Notes: a model not told the origin generated them from the letters alone. Shown: positions 16,768 to 25,452, counted from the first letter of the stretch. The stretch is 64,000 nucleotides of DNA from GCA-2688105 sp964499445 (GCA_964499445.1 CAZCLE010000003.1:23812-87811); one strand, 5' to 3'. Program-made: numbers and translations.

Positions 16768-17854
16768 AATACTGAAGGTAAATAAAGGCGCAGAGGAATG
16801 TGTGCGAGAACTTCTCAGGTTTCTCTTAGAGAATGGCAGGGTAGATGGAGTTTTCACTCTCAGCAAGGTGGATGGTGGGGTAGCTTATTCGCTCATTACT
16901 GACCCGAATGCGCTCGAAGATATCTTGCCCCTTTTCCCTTTGATGCCGGCAAACGCAGCTAAGTTACTTTCCCGTCTTACATTAGTGGAACCTGCTGATA
17001 AACCTATCGCCGTAGTTATAAGACCTTGCGAATTGAGAGCACTCATAGAACTTATAAAGCGAAGCCAGGGAAGTTGGGAAAACCTCTTATTCATAAGTTC
17101 AACCTGTAGTGGAGCCTATCCACTTGAAATGGCTGTCAATGGGAATATTGAAGAGAGGCTCCCCCAATATTGGGATGCAGTTAAAAAGGGTGAGATTGCC
17201 TCTGATATAAGGCCCGCCTGTGCCGCCTGTAAGCATTTCGTGCCTTACAATGCAGACATGACTGTCGCTTTGATTGGAAACAAGGATGTGGATAAACAGT
17301 GTGTAATACATCTGAATACTGACAAAGGAGAGCAGTTTGCGGCTGGTATAGGTGGAGAGCTTGCCGAAGGAGAAGTTGAGTCAGAAGTAATTGAAGGTCT
17401 TCGGAGCAAAAGGGAAGCCCAAAAGAAAAAACTATTTGATGAACTCGGAATTGAAGATTTTGATATACAGAAAGTTTTTGAGAAGTGCATAGGTTGTCAT
17501 GGGTGCAGCAAAATCTGCCCTGCTTGCTACTGCCATGTATGCTTCTTCGACTCTGGGGGCGATGAGCATGAGTCAAATTATTATGAAGCAGAACTAGATA
17601 AAATGGGATATGTGCGAGTTCTTCCTGCCCCGATATTTTACCAGCTAGTAAGGTTATTCCACGTAAGCATGTCCTGCGTAGGATGCGGCTTATGTGCCGA
17701 TGTGTGCCCGGTTGATATCCCACTGTGGGCTGTCTCTTTGAAAACAGGAGAGGCAGTTCAGAATGCGTTTGATTATCTACCAGGGAGGGATATAGAGGAG
17801 GAGATCCCCCTTACTACATTCAAACCGGAAGAATTTGCTGGAGTTGCAGAATAA
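16760..17854 (+). CDS. FrhB/FdhB-like iron-sulfur protein (copy 2)
   Basis: Paralogue of the preceding gene, 364 aa, overlapping it by eight bases. It keeps the VIRPCELRALIELIK segment, CIGCHGCSKICPACYCHVC and CVGCGLCADVCP. Paired paralogues mirror the duplicated MvhD and HdrA genes upstream, so the eight genes may encode a two-armed complex. It is the last gene of the run; no clear terminator directly follows. Confidence 0.75.
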   Translation: MPKILKVNKGAEECVRELLRFLLENGRVDGVFTLSKVDGGVAYSLITDPNALEDILPLFPLMPANAAKLLSRLTLVEPADKPIAVVIRPCELRALIELIKRSQGSWENLLFISSTCSGAYPLEMAVNGNIEERLPQYWDAVKKGEIASDIRPACAACKHFVPYNADMTVALIGNKDVDKQCVIHLNTDKGEQFAAGIGGELAEGEVESEVIEGLRSKREAQKKKLFDELGIEDFDIQKVFEKCIGCHGCSKICPACYCHVCFFDSGGDEHESNYYEAELDKMGYVRVLPAPIFYQLVRLFHVSMSCVGCGLCADVCPVDIPLWAVSLKTGEAVQNAFDYLPGRDIEEEIPLTTFKPEEFAGVAE

Positions 17855-18033
17855 AGGTGATAGTATAAAACAATACTCTGGGTCAAGTTAGAATGAAACT
17901 AACCAATTCTTTTGCCCTGTATCTGCACTGCGGCAGGGTATGTCCTCCCCAAAAGCAATCGGTAGAGCCTCCCATTACACATTAGTCCAGAATGTGCAGT
18001 CGAGGCAACAGTTGCTTATTTAGTGTGATTGAG

Positions 18034-18080
18034 GATAAAAAAACAGGATCGAGAAACTAGCTCTCGATCCTGTTTAATTT
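18034..18080 (-). terminator. Strong intrinsic terminator
   Basis: A 14-bp perfect stem (18041-18054 with 18062-18075) encloses a 7-base loop. On the minus strand it is followed by a U-tract (run of A at 18037-18043 on the plus strand), so it best terminates the zinc-ribbon gene at 18092. It may also stop plus-strand readthrough from the Hdr operon. Confidence 0.85.
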
Positions 18081-18091
18081 AAGAATCAGCC

Positions 18092-18232
18092 TTAGCTCTT
18101 TCCTATTCTGAACATCTTAGTGCCACATGTGGGGCATACACCTTGGGTTGCTGGCCTCCCGTTCTTCATAGTTATAGCTTTAGCATCCTTCATTTCTCTC
18201 TTAGCACGGCACTTCACGCAATATGCTTGCAT
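18092..18232 (-). CDS. 46-aa zinc-ribbon protein (DUF5679-like)
   Basis: A small protein of 46 residues starting MQAYCVKCRAKREMKDAKAI. It has two CxxC knuckles (CVKC and CPTC) that would bind one zinc ion, with a basic middle and end (MFRIGKS). An excellent ribosome-binding site (AGGAGGTGA) lies just upstream and a strong terminator just downstream, so it looks like a real monocistronic gene. I recognise the pattern from small DUF5679 proteins. Function is unknown. Confidence 0.8.
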   Translation of the reverse strand: MQAYCVKCRAKREMKDAKAITMKNGRPATQGVCPTCGTKMFRIGKS

Positions 18233-18291
18233 CTCTTCACCTCCTTTCTTGCTATGTAGGGTAATCTATATGCTCGTAAAATGTCAATAGC

Positions 18292-18549
18292 CTAATAGTC
18301 AGTCACACAACATTGATTAGGGGATAACTGGACTACCTCGCCGCTCTCAAATCGAAATTGACCCTCACCCCCACCACCGCTGTGCCTTACGTGTCCCCCC
18401 TCAGACGGTTCTATCTCCACGGTTAAAATACATAACTCCGACTCCGGTCTCACCGGCGGCTGCAACTCTGTCGGGACAGCACAGGCCGTAACCAAAGCCA
18501 TAGCTATAGCTATAGATAGCACCAGTGATGTTAGCATTAACCTTTTCAT
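18292..18549 (-). CDS. Small lipoprotein, possibly truncated
   Basis: The start is ATG 18549, giving MKRLMLTSLVLSIAIAMALV and then lipobox TAC at the cleavage Cys. Upstream in-frame codons to 18609 are out of family. The mature part (about 65 aa) starts a beta-repeat typical of bacterial surface proteins (LTVEIEPSEGGHV, then FESGEVVQLSPN), but it stops where such repeats usually continue toward GY and W. The gene is likely the 5' part of a broken longer lipoprotein. Confidence 0.55.
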   Translation of the reverse strand: MKRLMLTSLVLSIAIAMALVTACAVPTELQPPVRPESELCILTVEIEPSEGGHVRHSGGGGEGQFRFESGEVVQLSPNQCCVTDY

Positions 18550-18709
18550 GGTAAACACCCCATTGACTATGTCCAACCATATTGTTGGCTGTTTCCTGGG
18601 CTTTGTCAAGGGCTTCAGGTTTGTCGGGCATTATATACGGATTTTTAGCTGTTCCTTATTCAGTATGGTAGAATATGTTAAAACAAAGTAAGCAAGGCTG
18701 GTGAGCAAA

Positions 18710-19690
18710 ATGAACACAAAATTAGTAACAGGACTACGCGGCATCCTTTGCGTTTTGGTTATAGCTACTTTGATTATCAGTGTGGGGTGTCAGGGGGAGG
18801 GGGGACAGCTCCCGGCACCGTCATCTTCCAGTGAACTCTCGTCAACGCTTGTACCCAATATGGCTCTGGATGTGTATGTTTATGCCAAGCAGGATAGCCC
18901 GACTATGATACCAGCAGAGATGGTTGATGCGCCTTATGATGTAGGGGTTGAATCGTTGGCTGTCTGGGGTGTATTCGCAGAGGATAAGTTCGCCTTTGGC
19001 GTAGGTCTTACTCTGACCAGTGCCAGTGATGCCTCTAGATTGTATGATGAAATAGACCTGGGGGAAGAAGGCTGGAAGACGCTCGATGGCAACACTATAT
19101 TTTTTGTGTATGGTTCAGGCACTGCCGCTGAATCTCTGACAACAGCTATCTCAAATCGAGTTTTCAAATACTATGACGACAGTGAGTCCCTCGAAGCTGT
19201 AGCAAGTCTGCCTAGCCAAGATACAACCAAGCTTGCTGCCATTGCTCTCGCCAAACCTAGTGAAGAGCTTATAGGTTTCCTAACCAAGGATACCGACTTT
19301 GAAGACTTGGGACCGATTAATACGATGCTGGAGCTGGCGAACCTTAAGGTGGTAGCCGCCGGACTATATTCACCGCACCAGATAGATTTGGCCCAGGCGG
19401 CAGCGGTGATGGAGAGCGACGGCGATATCTCCAACCTTGACATAGGTCTGCTTGTTTTAGTTAAGTCGGGACTTCCCGGATTCTTAGTCGAGCCAGCTGT
19501 GGAGAAGTTCCTGTCGGAGTCTGATTTTACTGAAACAAATCTTGGTGAACTTACTATATATAAGGGCTTATGGGATAGTGGTGGAGGAGCAATTCCTGTT
19601 CTGGTCAGGATTGAGGGTAACTGCATATTCGCTGCCGTAGCCGGGCAGGAATCCTATGCGGAAACCTTGATAACAAGCACCAATAAGTAG
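18710..19690 (+). CDS. Hypothetical lipoprotein
   Basis: About 326 aa. The signal peptide ends in a lipobox (LIISVGC, then QGEGG), so the protein is probably anchored to the outer face of the membrane. The mature part is acidic, alpha/beta and lacks cysteines or known motifs. The start is ATG 18710; GTG 18701 is an alternative. No family is recognised. It precedes the Trp T-box but has no evident link to tryptophan. Confidence 0.65.
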   Translation: MNTKLVTGLRGILCVLVIATLIISVGCQGEGGQLPAPSSSSELSSTLVPNMALDVYVYAKQDSPTMIPAEMVDAPYDVGVESLAVWGVFAEDKFAFGVGLTLTSASDASRLYDEIDLGEEGWKTLDGNTIFFVYGSGTAAESLTTAISNRVFKYYDDSESLEAVASLPSQDTTKLAAIALAKPSEELIGFLTKDTDFEDLGPINTMLELANLKVVAAGLYSPHQIDLAQAAAVMESDGDISNLDIGLLVLVKSGLPGFLVEPAVEKFLSESDFTETNLGELTIYKGLWDSGGGAIPVLVRIEGNCIFAAVAGQESYAETLITSTNK

Positions 19691-19799
19691 TCGGTAAGAA
19701 CTTGAATCAACAGGTTCAGGTAACAAAAAGCCGTCCCTGAAAGCGCTGACTTTGTCAATATCAATAGGTAAATTGAGCAGAACCGGCGCTTTTAGTCAC

Positions 19800-19828
19800 T
19801 TGACAAAAACTAGCCGCTAGTTTATATT
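19800..19828 (+). promoter_or_regulatory. Promoter of the trp operon
   Basis: TTGACA (19800-19805) and TATATT (19823-19828) are spaced 17 bases apart. They lie about 20 bases before the T-box leader begins. Confidence 0.75.
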
Positions 19829-19848
19829 GTTGAAAATAGAAAAAGTAA

Positions 19849-20129
19849 AGGCTGGGAACGAGACTAGTAAGCCCCCAGCGAGGCTCAGAGAGCCGGGGAA
19901 GGTGAGAGCCGGCGCTAGCGCAGGGGTTGAATGGATTCGGGAGTTGCTGACTGAAAGGGATTTTCCCAAGTAGGTTTTGACGGAGAGGGCACCGTTACTA
20001 AAGCCCAGGGTATCGCTTCAAAATAGTGAAGCCGTACCTGAAAGAGATGGTTGCCTAAATTAGCTGGCAATCAAGTAGAGTGGCACCGCGAAGGATTGAC
20101 CTCTTGCCTCTATGGCGAGAGGTTTTTTT
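19849..20129 (+). promoter_or_regulatory. T-box riboswitch, tRNA-Trp specific
   Basis: The conserved 14-base T-box sequence AGAGTGGCACCGCG is at 20077-20090. The 5' stem I region has GAACGAGACTAGTAA and the AG-bulge type segments AGAGAGCCGG and GGTGAGAGCCGG. The specifier codon after GAA is TGG (19932-19934), which pairs with uncharged tRNA-Trp. A terminator hairpin (20100-20122, one G-U pair) with a T tail (20123-20129) ends the leader. Uncharged tRNA-Trp should favour the antiterminator and switch on trpE and the genes behind it. Confidence 0.92.
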
Positions 20130-20155
20130 AATTGTTAGATGGGAGTTATGCTCCA

Positions 20156-21628
20156 ATGTATTATCCAACATTAGAGGAAGTTAAGAAACATAAGCGGGAT
20201 GGTAATCTGGTACCGGTTTACCGGGAGATTGTCGCTGACCTGGAGACGCCGGTGTCTGCCTTCTTGAAGGTTAACCGTGGTGGCTATTCTTTTCTTCTGG
20301 AAAGCGTCGAGGGCGGTCAGCAGCTGGCTCGTTACAGCTTCATCGGCACCGAGCCGTACCGGATACTGACCACCAGGGCAAAGGATAAGACCGACCCACT
20401 TCATCTTATTGCCGAGGAACTGAATAAGTATAAGGTAGTGTCGGTTAGTGACCTTCCCCGGTTCTGTGGCGGTGCCGTGGGCTACCTGTCTTACGAAACA
20501 GTAACTCGCTTCGAGGAGTTACCATCACCTGATGCCGACCCTTTAAGCTTACCGGAATCGCTATTTATGTTGGTGGATACCATGCTTGTCTTTGACCATG
20601 TCACGCATAAAATTAAGGTCTTGAGCCATGTTCATCTCGATGGAGACATAGCAGCCGCCTATCAAAAAGCGGTGGGCAAGATTGATGACCTGGTAGATAG
20701 GTTAAGCCAACCGCTCACGCCGAGCCAGCGCCAGAAGGCATCCACCCGTCCTATGAATAGCTACAAGCTCTCGTCAAACTTCTCTAAGGAAGAGTTCGAA
20801 GCCAGTGTTCTTAAGATAAAGCGGTATATTACCGATGGCGAAGCTATTCAGGTGGTGCTATCCCAGCGCCTAACCCAACCGACCGACGTCGCTCCTTTCG
20901 AAATCTATCGAGCCCTGCGCACTATCAATCCCTCCCCTTATATGTTCTTTCTCGATTTTACCGACTTTCATATTATCGGGGCTTCCCCTGAGATTCTGGT
21001 CAGAGTAGAGGATGGTATGGTAATGACCCGTCCTCTGGCGGGAACCAGGCCGCGGGGAAAAAGCCCGGCGGAGGATGCCAGGCTGGAGCAGGAACTCCGT
21101 AGTGACGAGAAGGAGCGAGCGGAGCATATTATGCTGGTGGACTTGGGGCGCAATGACATCGGGCGCGTTAGCGAGCCAGGCAGTGTTGAGGTTAGTGACC
21201 TGATGGATGTGGAGCGTTACTCCCATGTTATGCACCTGGTGACTCATGTGCAGGGTAAGCTGCGGCGTGACCTGACTGCCTTCGATGCGCTGCGGGCTTG
21301 CTTCCCGGCCGGAACTGTATCCGGTGCGCCTAAAATCAGGGCGATGGAAATAATCGCTGAGCTTGAGCCAGAGAAAAGGGGGCCCTACGCCGGGGCTGCC
21401 GGCTACTTCTCTTTCGCGGGCAATATGGACATGGCCATAGCCATAAGAACTATGGTGGTAAAGAATGGCATTGCTTATACTCAGGCAGGGTGTGGCATCG
21501 TTTACGATAGCGTGCCTGAGCGTGAGCATAAAGAGACTATGAATAAAGCCCGGGCGCTGCTTAAAGCTATTAGCCAGGCTGAGAGCGCCGGCTTAATACC
21601 TAGGGGAAGCCATGCTGTTACTGATTGA
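20156..21628 (+). CDS. trpE: Anthranilate synthase component I
   Basis: Converts chorismate and ammonia to anthranilate with TrpG. The start is ATG 20156 (MYYPTLEEVKKHKRDG), which has a GGGAG site ten bases upstream. The TTG at 20132 lies directly behind the terminator tail. The feedback-binding LLES motif (FLLESVEGG) suggests tryptophan inhibition as well as T-box control. The C-terminal chorismate-binding core (TRPLAGTRPRG, AGTVSGAPKIRAMEII) is intact. Length is 490 aa. Confidence 0.95.
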   Translation: MYYPTLEEVKKHKRDGNLVPVYREIVADLETPVSAFLKVNRGGYSFLLESVEGGQQLARYSFIGTEPYRILTTRAKDKTDPLHLIAEELNKYKVVSVSDLPRFCGGAVGYLSYETVTRFEELPSPDADPLSLPESLFMLVDTMLVFDHVTHKIKVLSHVHLDGDIAAAYQKAVGKIDDLVDRLSQPLTPSQRQKASTRPMNSYKLSSNFSKEEFEASVLKIKRYITDGEAIQVVLSQRLTQPTDVAPFEIYRALRTINPSPYMFFLDFTDFHIIGASPEILVRVEDGMVMTRPLAGTRPRGKSPAEDARLEQELRSDEKERAEHIMLVDLGRNDIGRVSEPGSVEVSDLMDVERYSHVMHLVTHVQGKLRRDLTAFDALRACFPAGTVSGAPKIRAMEIIAELEPEKRGPYAGAAGYFSFAGNMDMAIAIRTMVVKNGIAYTQAGCGIVYDSVPEREHKETMNKARALLKAISQAESAGLIPRGSHAVTD

Positions 21629-22214
21629 TAATTACGACAGTTTCACCTATAACCTGTTTCAGTATTTGAGCGAGCTGGGTGAGGAAGTAGTGGTGGTACG
21701 CAATGATAAGACCACCCTTGAGGAAATTGATAAGATGAAGCCTCAACGGATAGTTATTTCCCCCGGCCCGTCCACACCGCTACAGGCTGGCATCTCCAAT
21801 GATGTCATCCGATATTTTGGTTCCAGGTTGCCGATACTCGGCGTCTGTCTGGGGCACCAGTGTATCGGTTACAGCTATGGCGGCTTAATCGGGCAGGCTG
21901 AGAAGATAATGCATGGCAAGTCGTCGTTGATATACCATAACCGCCAGGGGGTGCTGACTGGGCTACCCAACCCCTTCTCCGCCATTCGCTACCATTCACT
22001 GGTAGTGCAGCGTGAAAGACTCCCCGACTGCCTTGAAGTGACGGCGTGGACAGATGACGATACTATTATGGGACTGCGGCACCGCCAGTACCCGGTAGAG
22101 GGCATCCAGTTTCACCCCGAATCGTTTATGACTGAGGTGGGGAAGGAATTACTTAAGAATTTCCTCCAGATGTCTTATACTAGGGGCAAAAGCTCGGAGG
22201 TGGAGAAATGGTAA
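21612..22214 (+). CDS. trpG: Anthranilate synthase component II (glutamine amidotransferase)
   Basis: Supplies ammonia from glutamine to TrpE. The class I amidotransferase triad is visible: Cys in GVCLGHQCIG and His-Glu in QFHPESF. The N terminus is the usual LLLIDNYDSFTYNLFQYL. Its start overlaps the end of trpE by 17 bases, suggesting translational coupling. Length is 200 aa. Confidence 0.94.
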   Translation: MLLLIDNYDSFTYNLFQYLSELGEEVVVVRNDKTTLEEIDKMKPQRIVISPGPSTPLQAGISNDVIRYFGSRLPILGVCLGHQCIGYSYGGLIGQAEKIMHGKSSLIYHNRQGVLTGLPNPFSAIRYHSLVVQRERLPDCLEVTAWTDDDTIMGLRHRQYPVEGIQFHPESFMTEVGKELLKNFLQMSYTRGKSSEVEKW

Positions 22215-22978
22215 TAGCTGATTGGATTCAAGCAAATTCAGTATGGATTGCCTTTGTCATCACCATTCTGGTACTGGTGTCTTACATTGTTGTAGCAATC
22301 AAGACTTTTAAAAAACGTCGTCGTATCATTACGCCACTTACCATTATTTTAACTGTCTGGGGTCTCCTATTTTTTTACTATGTCGCGTTTGTGGGTAGTC
22401 GTATAGAGCCAACTGGTTGGGGGGAAATAATACTTTTAGGTGGGCTAGTGTCAATTACGGCAGCCTATGCTTATTCTACTGGGAAAATGGCTGAGGAGAT
22501 GAAGGAGCAACGTTTGGGTGAAGCACGGCCTTATTTACTAATGAGGTTAGAAGACCTAGTAAAGTTAGAAGGTGATTTCGATAAATTAATTAATGCTGAA
22601 AAATATGAATTACCTGGTAACTTTAAGATAAAAATAAGGAATGAAGGTACAGGTCCGGCAATAAATATAATAGCAGCTTTTTGGCGCTCTGATAATGTTT
22701 ACCCTTTTCAGCCTAAAGGCTACTTGGCACCGCAAGAAGAATGGCAGACTACTATAAGCACACTTAGAATAGATGTCGAAGAAATAGAGATGTGGTTGCC
22801 AAAATTGGGTGAAATTGTTAAGCGTGATTATCCAGGTACTATTGCTATTGAGTATCGTGATATTCATGGGCGTACTTGGGTCACGTATCTTCAGCTTCAA
22901 AAATATTTCATTGAAGAAAACTACATTCATATTGGGGAGGGGGAACAAAATATAGTGGAGTTAAAGAGCAATGATTAG
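22208..22978 (+). CDS. Unknown membrane protein inserted in the trp operon
   Basis: A 256-aa protein. There are three hydrophobic helices in the first 100 residues (about 12-34, 42-63 and 74-91), separated by a basic KTFKKRRRI stretch. They are followed by a soluble, probably beta-rich C-terminal domain with no known motif. It overlaps trpG by seven bases and trpD by eight, so it is co-translated. Its sequence is visibly richer in A/T than its neighbours, which hints at a later insertion. No role in tryptophan synthesis is known to me. Confidence 0.7.
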   Translation: MVIADWIQANSVWIAFVITILVLVSYIVVAIKTFKKRRRIITPLTIILTVWGLLFFYYVAFVGSRIEPTGWGEIILLGGLVSITAAYAYSTGKMAEEMKEQRLGEARPYLLMRLEDLVKLEGDFDKLINAEKYELPGNFKIKIRNEGTGPAINIIAAFWRSDNVYPFQPKGYLAPQEEWQTTISTLRIDVEEIEMWLPKLGEIVKRDYPGTIAIEYRDIHGRTWVTYLQLQKYFIEENYIHIGEGEQNIVELKSND

Positions 22979-23984
22979 GGAGGCTATCGCCTTAATAGTA
23001 TCGGGGCGTTCACTGACTATGGAGGAAGCCGCCTCGGTTATGGAGGAGATAATGAGGGGTGAGACTACCCCGGCTCAGATTGGTGCCTTCGTTACCGCAC
23101 TCAGGCTCAAGGGGGAAACGGTTGATGAAATCGTCGGGTTGGCCAAGACGATGAGGGCTAAGTCTATACCGGTGACCATTGCCGAGCCGGTAGTAGATAC
23201 CTGCGGCACTGGTGGTGATGGTTTGCGTACCTTTAATATCTCTACGGCGGCTGCTTTTGTCGCTGCCGGAGCCGGGCTCAAGGTGGCCAAACACGGCAAC
23301 CGCGCCATGAGCAGCCAGTGTGGCAGTGCCGATGTTTTGGAAGCCTTAGGCGTCAGGATTGACCTTAATGCCGAGCTGGTGCAGAGATGCCTTAAGGAAG
23401 TGGGGATAGGCTTCATGTTCGCTCCATCATTCCATCCGGCTATGAAATATGCCGCGGCTCCCCGGCGTGAGATTGGCATTCGTACCGTGTTCAATATCCT
23501 CGGTCCGCTTATTAGTCCAGCTGGCGCCAAGGCTCAAGTGCTGGGTGTAGCCGATGAGTTACTGGTGGAGAAGCTGGCGATAGTACTGCAAAGGCTGGGC
23601 AGTCATCATGCCCTGCTCGTCCACGGTGAGGATGGCTTAGATGAAATCACCATTACCGGGAAAACCCGGGTGTGTGAACTCGAAGACGATGGTATTAACC
23701 GCTATTCCCTCAGTCCTGAAGACTTTGGTTTACCTCGGGCTAGTCTGAACAGCTTGAGGGGTGGCACGGTTAAGGAAAATGCTGCCATGTTGCGTAGCAT
23801 CCTGGCTGGTGCTCCCGGCCCTCAGCGTGATGTGGTACTGGTGAATACTGCCGCTGTGCTTCTGGTTGGAGACAGGGTGGAAACACTTGAGCAGGGGGTA
23901 GCCTTAGCCAGGGAAGTAATAGACAGCGGTCAGGCCCTGGCGAAGCTAGAACAGCTAATCGGGTTTAGTCAAAGTTTGACATAG
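22971..23984 (+). CDS. trpD: Anthranilate phosphoribosyltransferase
   Basis: Joins anthranilate and PRPP in the second step of the pathway. It shows the PRPP-binding VDTCGTGGDGLRTFNIST segment, KHGNRAMSSQCGSADVLEALG and the FNILGPL motif. Length is 337 aa. It overlaps the unknown membrane gene by eight bases, so that insertion did not break the operon. Confidence 0.95.
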   Translation: MIREAIALIVSGRSLTMEEAASVMEEIMRGETTPAQIGAFVTALRLKGETVDEIVGLAKTMRAKSIPVTIAEPVVDTCGTGGDGLRTFNISTAAAFVAAGAGLKVAKHGNRAMSSQCGSADVLEALGVRIDLNAELVQRCLKEVGIGFMFAPSFHPAMKYAAAPRREIGIRTVFNILGPLISPAGAKAQVLGVADELLVEKLAIVLQRLGSHHALLVHGEDGLDEITITGKTRVCELEDDGINRYSLSPEDFGLPRASLNSLRGGTVKENAAMLRSILAGAPGPQRDVVLVNTAAVLLVGDRVETLEQGVALAREVIDSGQALAKLEQLIGFSQSLT

Positions 23985-23994
23985 GGAGTATTTA

Positions 23995-24771
23995 ATGATT
24001 CTGGACAAGATAGTATCCGATAATCTACCAGAACTGGAAACCAGAAAACGCGACTTACCGCTGGAGGAGCTGAAAAGGGTGGTGTTGGCGCAGCCTCCGC
24101 CTCTTGACTTTGCCTCGGCTCTGCGCGGCGATGGTATTCAACTCATTGCTGAGGTTAAGAAAGCGTCGCCATCCCGGGGTGTTATCTGTCATAGCTTCAA
24201 CCCGGTGGAAATAGCCCAGACCTACGCCAGTAACGGCGCTTCGACTATATCGGTACTGACTGAGACCATGTACTTCCAGGGTAGCCTCAACCATCTGAAA
24301 GACATCAGAGATGCGCTGGGGAATAACAGACTGCCCCTGCTCAGGAAGGACTTCATTTATGACCCCTATCAGGCCTATGAATCGCGGGCTTACGGTGCTG
24401 ATAGCCTGCTGCTCATCGTGGCTATGTTGACACCCGAGAAGCTGGCGGCGCTACTGGGACTAAGTCATGAATTGGAAATGGACTGTCTGGTGGAGGTGCA
24501 TAATGAAGCCGAGCTGGAAATCGCCGTGAGGAGTGGAGCTAAGATTATCGGCATCAATAATCGGGATCTGAAGACCTTTAATGTTGACCTTACCACTACC
24601 AAGCGTCTGCGGGCGCTTATCCCGCCAGATAGAATCGTGGTCAGCGAAAGTGGCATAAAGGACCGTAACGATATGAAAAAGCTGAAAAGGTGGGGTGTTG
24701 ACGCTGTTCTCATTGGTGAGTCGCTAATGTCGGCGCCAGACATCGCCGCCAGGATGAAGGAGCTACTTTGA
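23995..24771 (+). CDS. trpC: Indole-3-glycerol-phosphate synthase
   Basis: TIM-barrel enzyme closing the indole ring. The family motifs IAEVKKASPSRGVI, LRKDFIYDPYQAYE, IGINNRDLKTF and VSESGI are present. Length is 258 aa, monofunctional, with trpF as a separate gene. A GGGAG site precedes ATG 23995. The end overlaps trpF by four bases. Confidence 0.95.
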   Translation: MILDKIVSDNLPELETRKRDLPLEELKRVVLAQPPPLDFASALRGDGIQLIAEVKKASPSRGVICHSFNPVEIAQTYASNGASTISVLTETMYFQGSLNHLKDIRDALGNNRLPLLRKDFIYDPYQAYESRAYGADSLLLIVAMLTPEKLAALLGLSHELEMDCLVEVHNEAELEIAVRSGAKIIGINNRDLKTFNVDLTTTKRLRALIPPDRIVVSESGIKDRNDMKKLKRWGVDAVLIGESLMSAPDIAARMKELL

Positions 24772-25439
24772 CCAAGGTAAAGATTTGCGGGCTAACTGAG
24801 ACAGAGCCGGCTCTGGTGGCTGGTAAAGCTGGTGCCGATTTTTTGGGACTGGTCTTTGCCCCCAGCCGGCGTCAGGTCTCTCCCGAAAAAGCCTTGCCGA
24901 TAGTTGAGGCGGTTCATAGTTTGAGACCTCGCCCGGCAGTAGTTGGCGTTTTTGTCAATTTGACGGCTCAGGAAGTTAACCGAATTGCCGACTACTGCCA
25001 ATTGGACTGGGTTCAGCTCAGTGGCGACGAAAGCTGGCAGTACTGTCGGGAAATCGAGCGCCCCGTAATCAAGGTTATCCATATAGCCGCCGATAAGAAA
25101 ATTGAGCAAATCCTGACTGAGATAGAGACGGGCTACCGGTTACGCTTACCACATGACCTTGTCTGCCTTCTTGACTCCAGGGTCAGGGACGCTTATGGTG
25201 GCACGGGGCAAACATTTGACTGGCAACTAGCCGGGGAGGTATCAGCCAGGTTCCCGGTGATTATTGCTGGCGGGCTTACCCCGGCGAATGTTGAGCAACT
25301 GGTCAAGGAGGCTAATCCTTGGGGGGTTGATGTCTCCACTGGTGTAGAGGTCAATGGCCAAAAGGATGCCTCAAAAATCAGGGACTTCATCGAGTCGGTG
25401 AGGAATGCCGAGGAGGTCAATCAATCTTTAGAGACCTAG
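24768..25439 (+). CDS. trpF: Phosphoribosylanthranilate isomerase
   Basis: Amadori-type isomerase with a TIM-barrel fold. The catalytic KICGLTE motif is at the N terminus, with the family segments FLGLVFAPSRRQVS, LLDSR and AGGLTPANV. The start is TTG 24768, overlapping the trpC stop (TTGA). Length is 223 aa. Confidence 0.93.
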   Translation: MTKVKICGLTETEPALVAGKAGADFLGLVFAPSRRQVSPEKALPIVEAVHSLRPRPAVVGVFVNLTAQEVNRIADYCQLDWVQLSGDESWQYCREIERPVIKVIHIAADKKIEQILTEIETGYRLRLPHDLVCLLDSRVRDAYGGTGQTFDWQLAGEVSARFPVIIAGGLTPANVEQLVKEANPWGVDVSTGVEVNGQKDASKIRDFIESVRNAEEVNQSLET

Positions 25440-25452
25440 AAGGAGGTGGCTA

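Noticed and set aside
20870..21529. 219-aa ORF opposite trpE
   Set aside because: Antisense shadow of the conserved chorismate-binding domain, with no family features.
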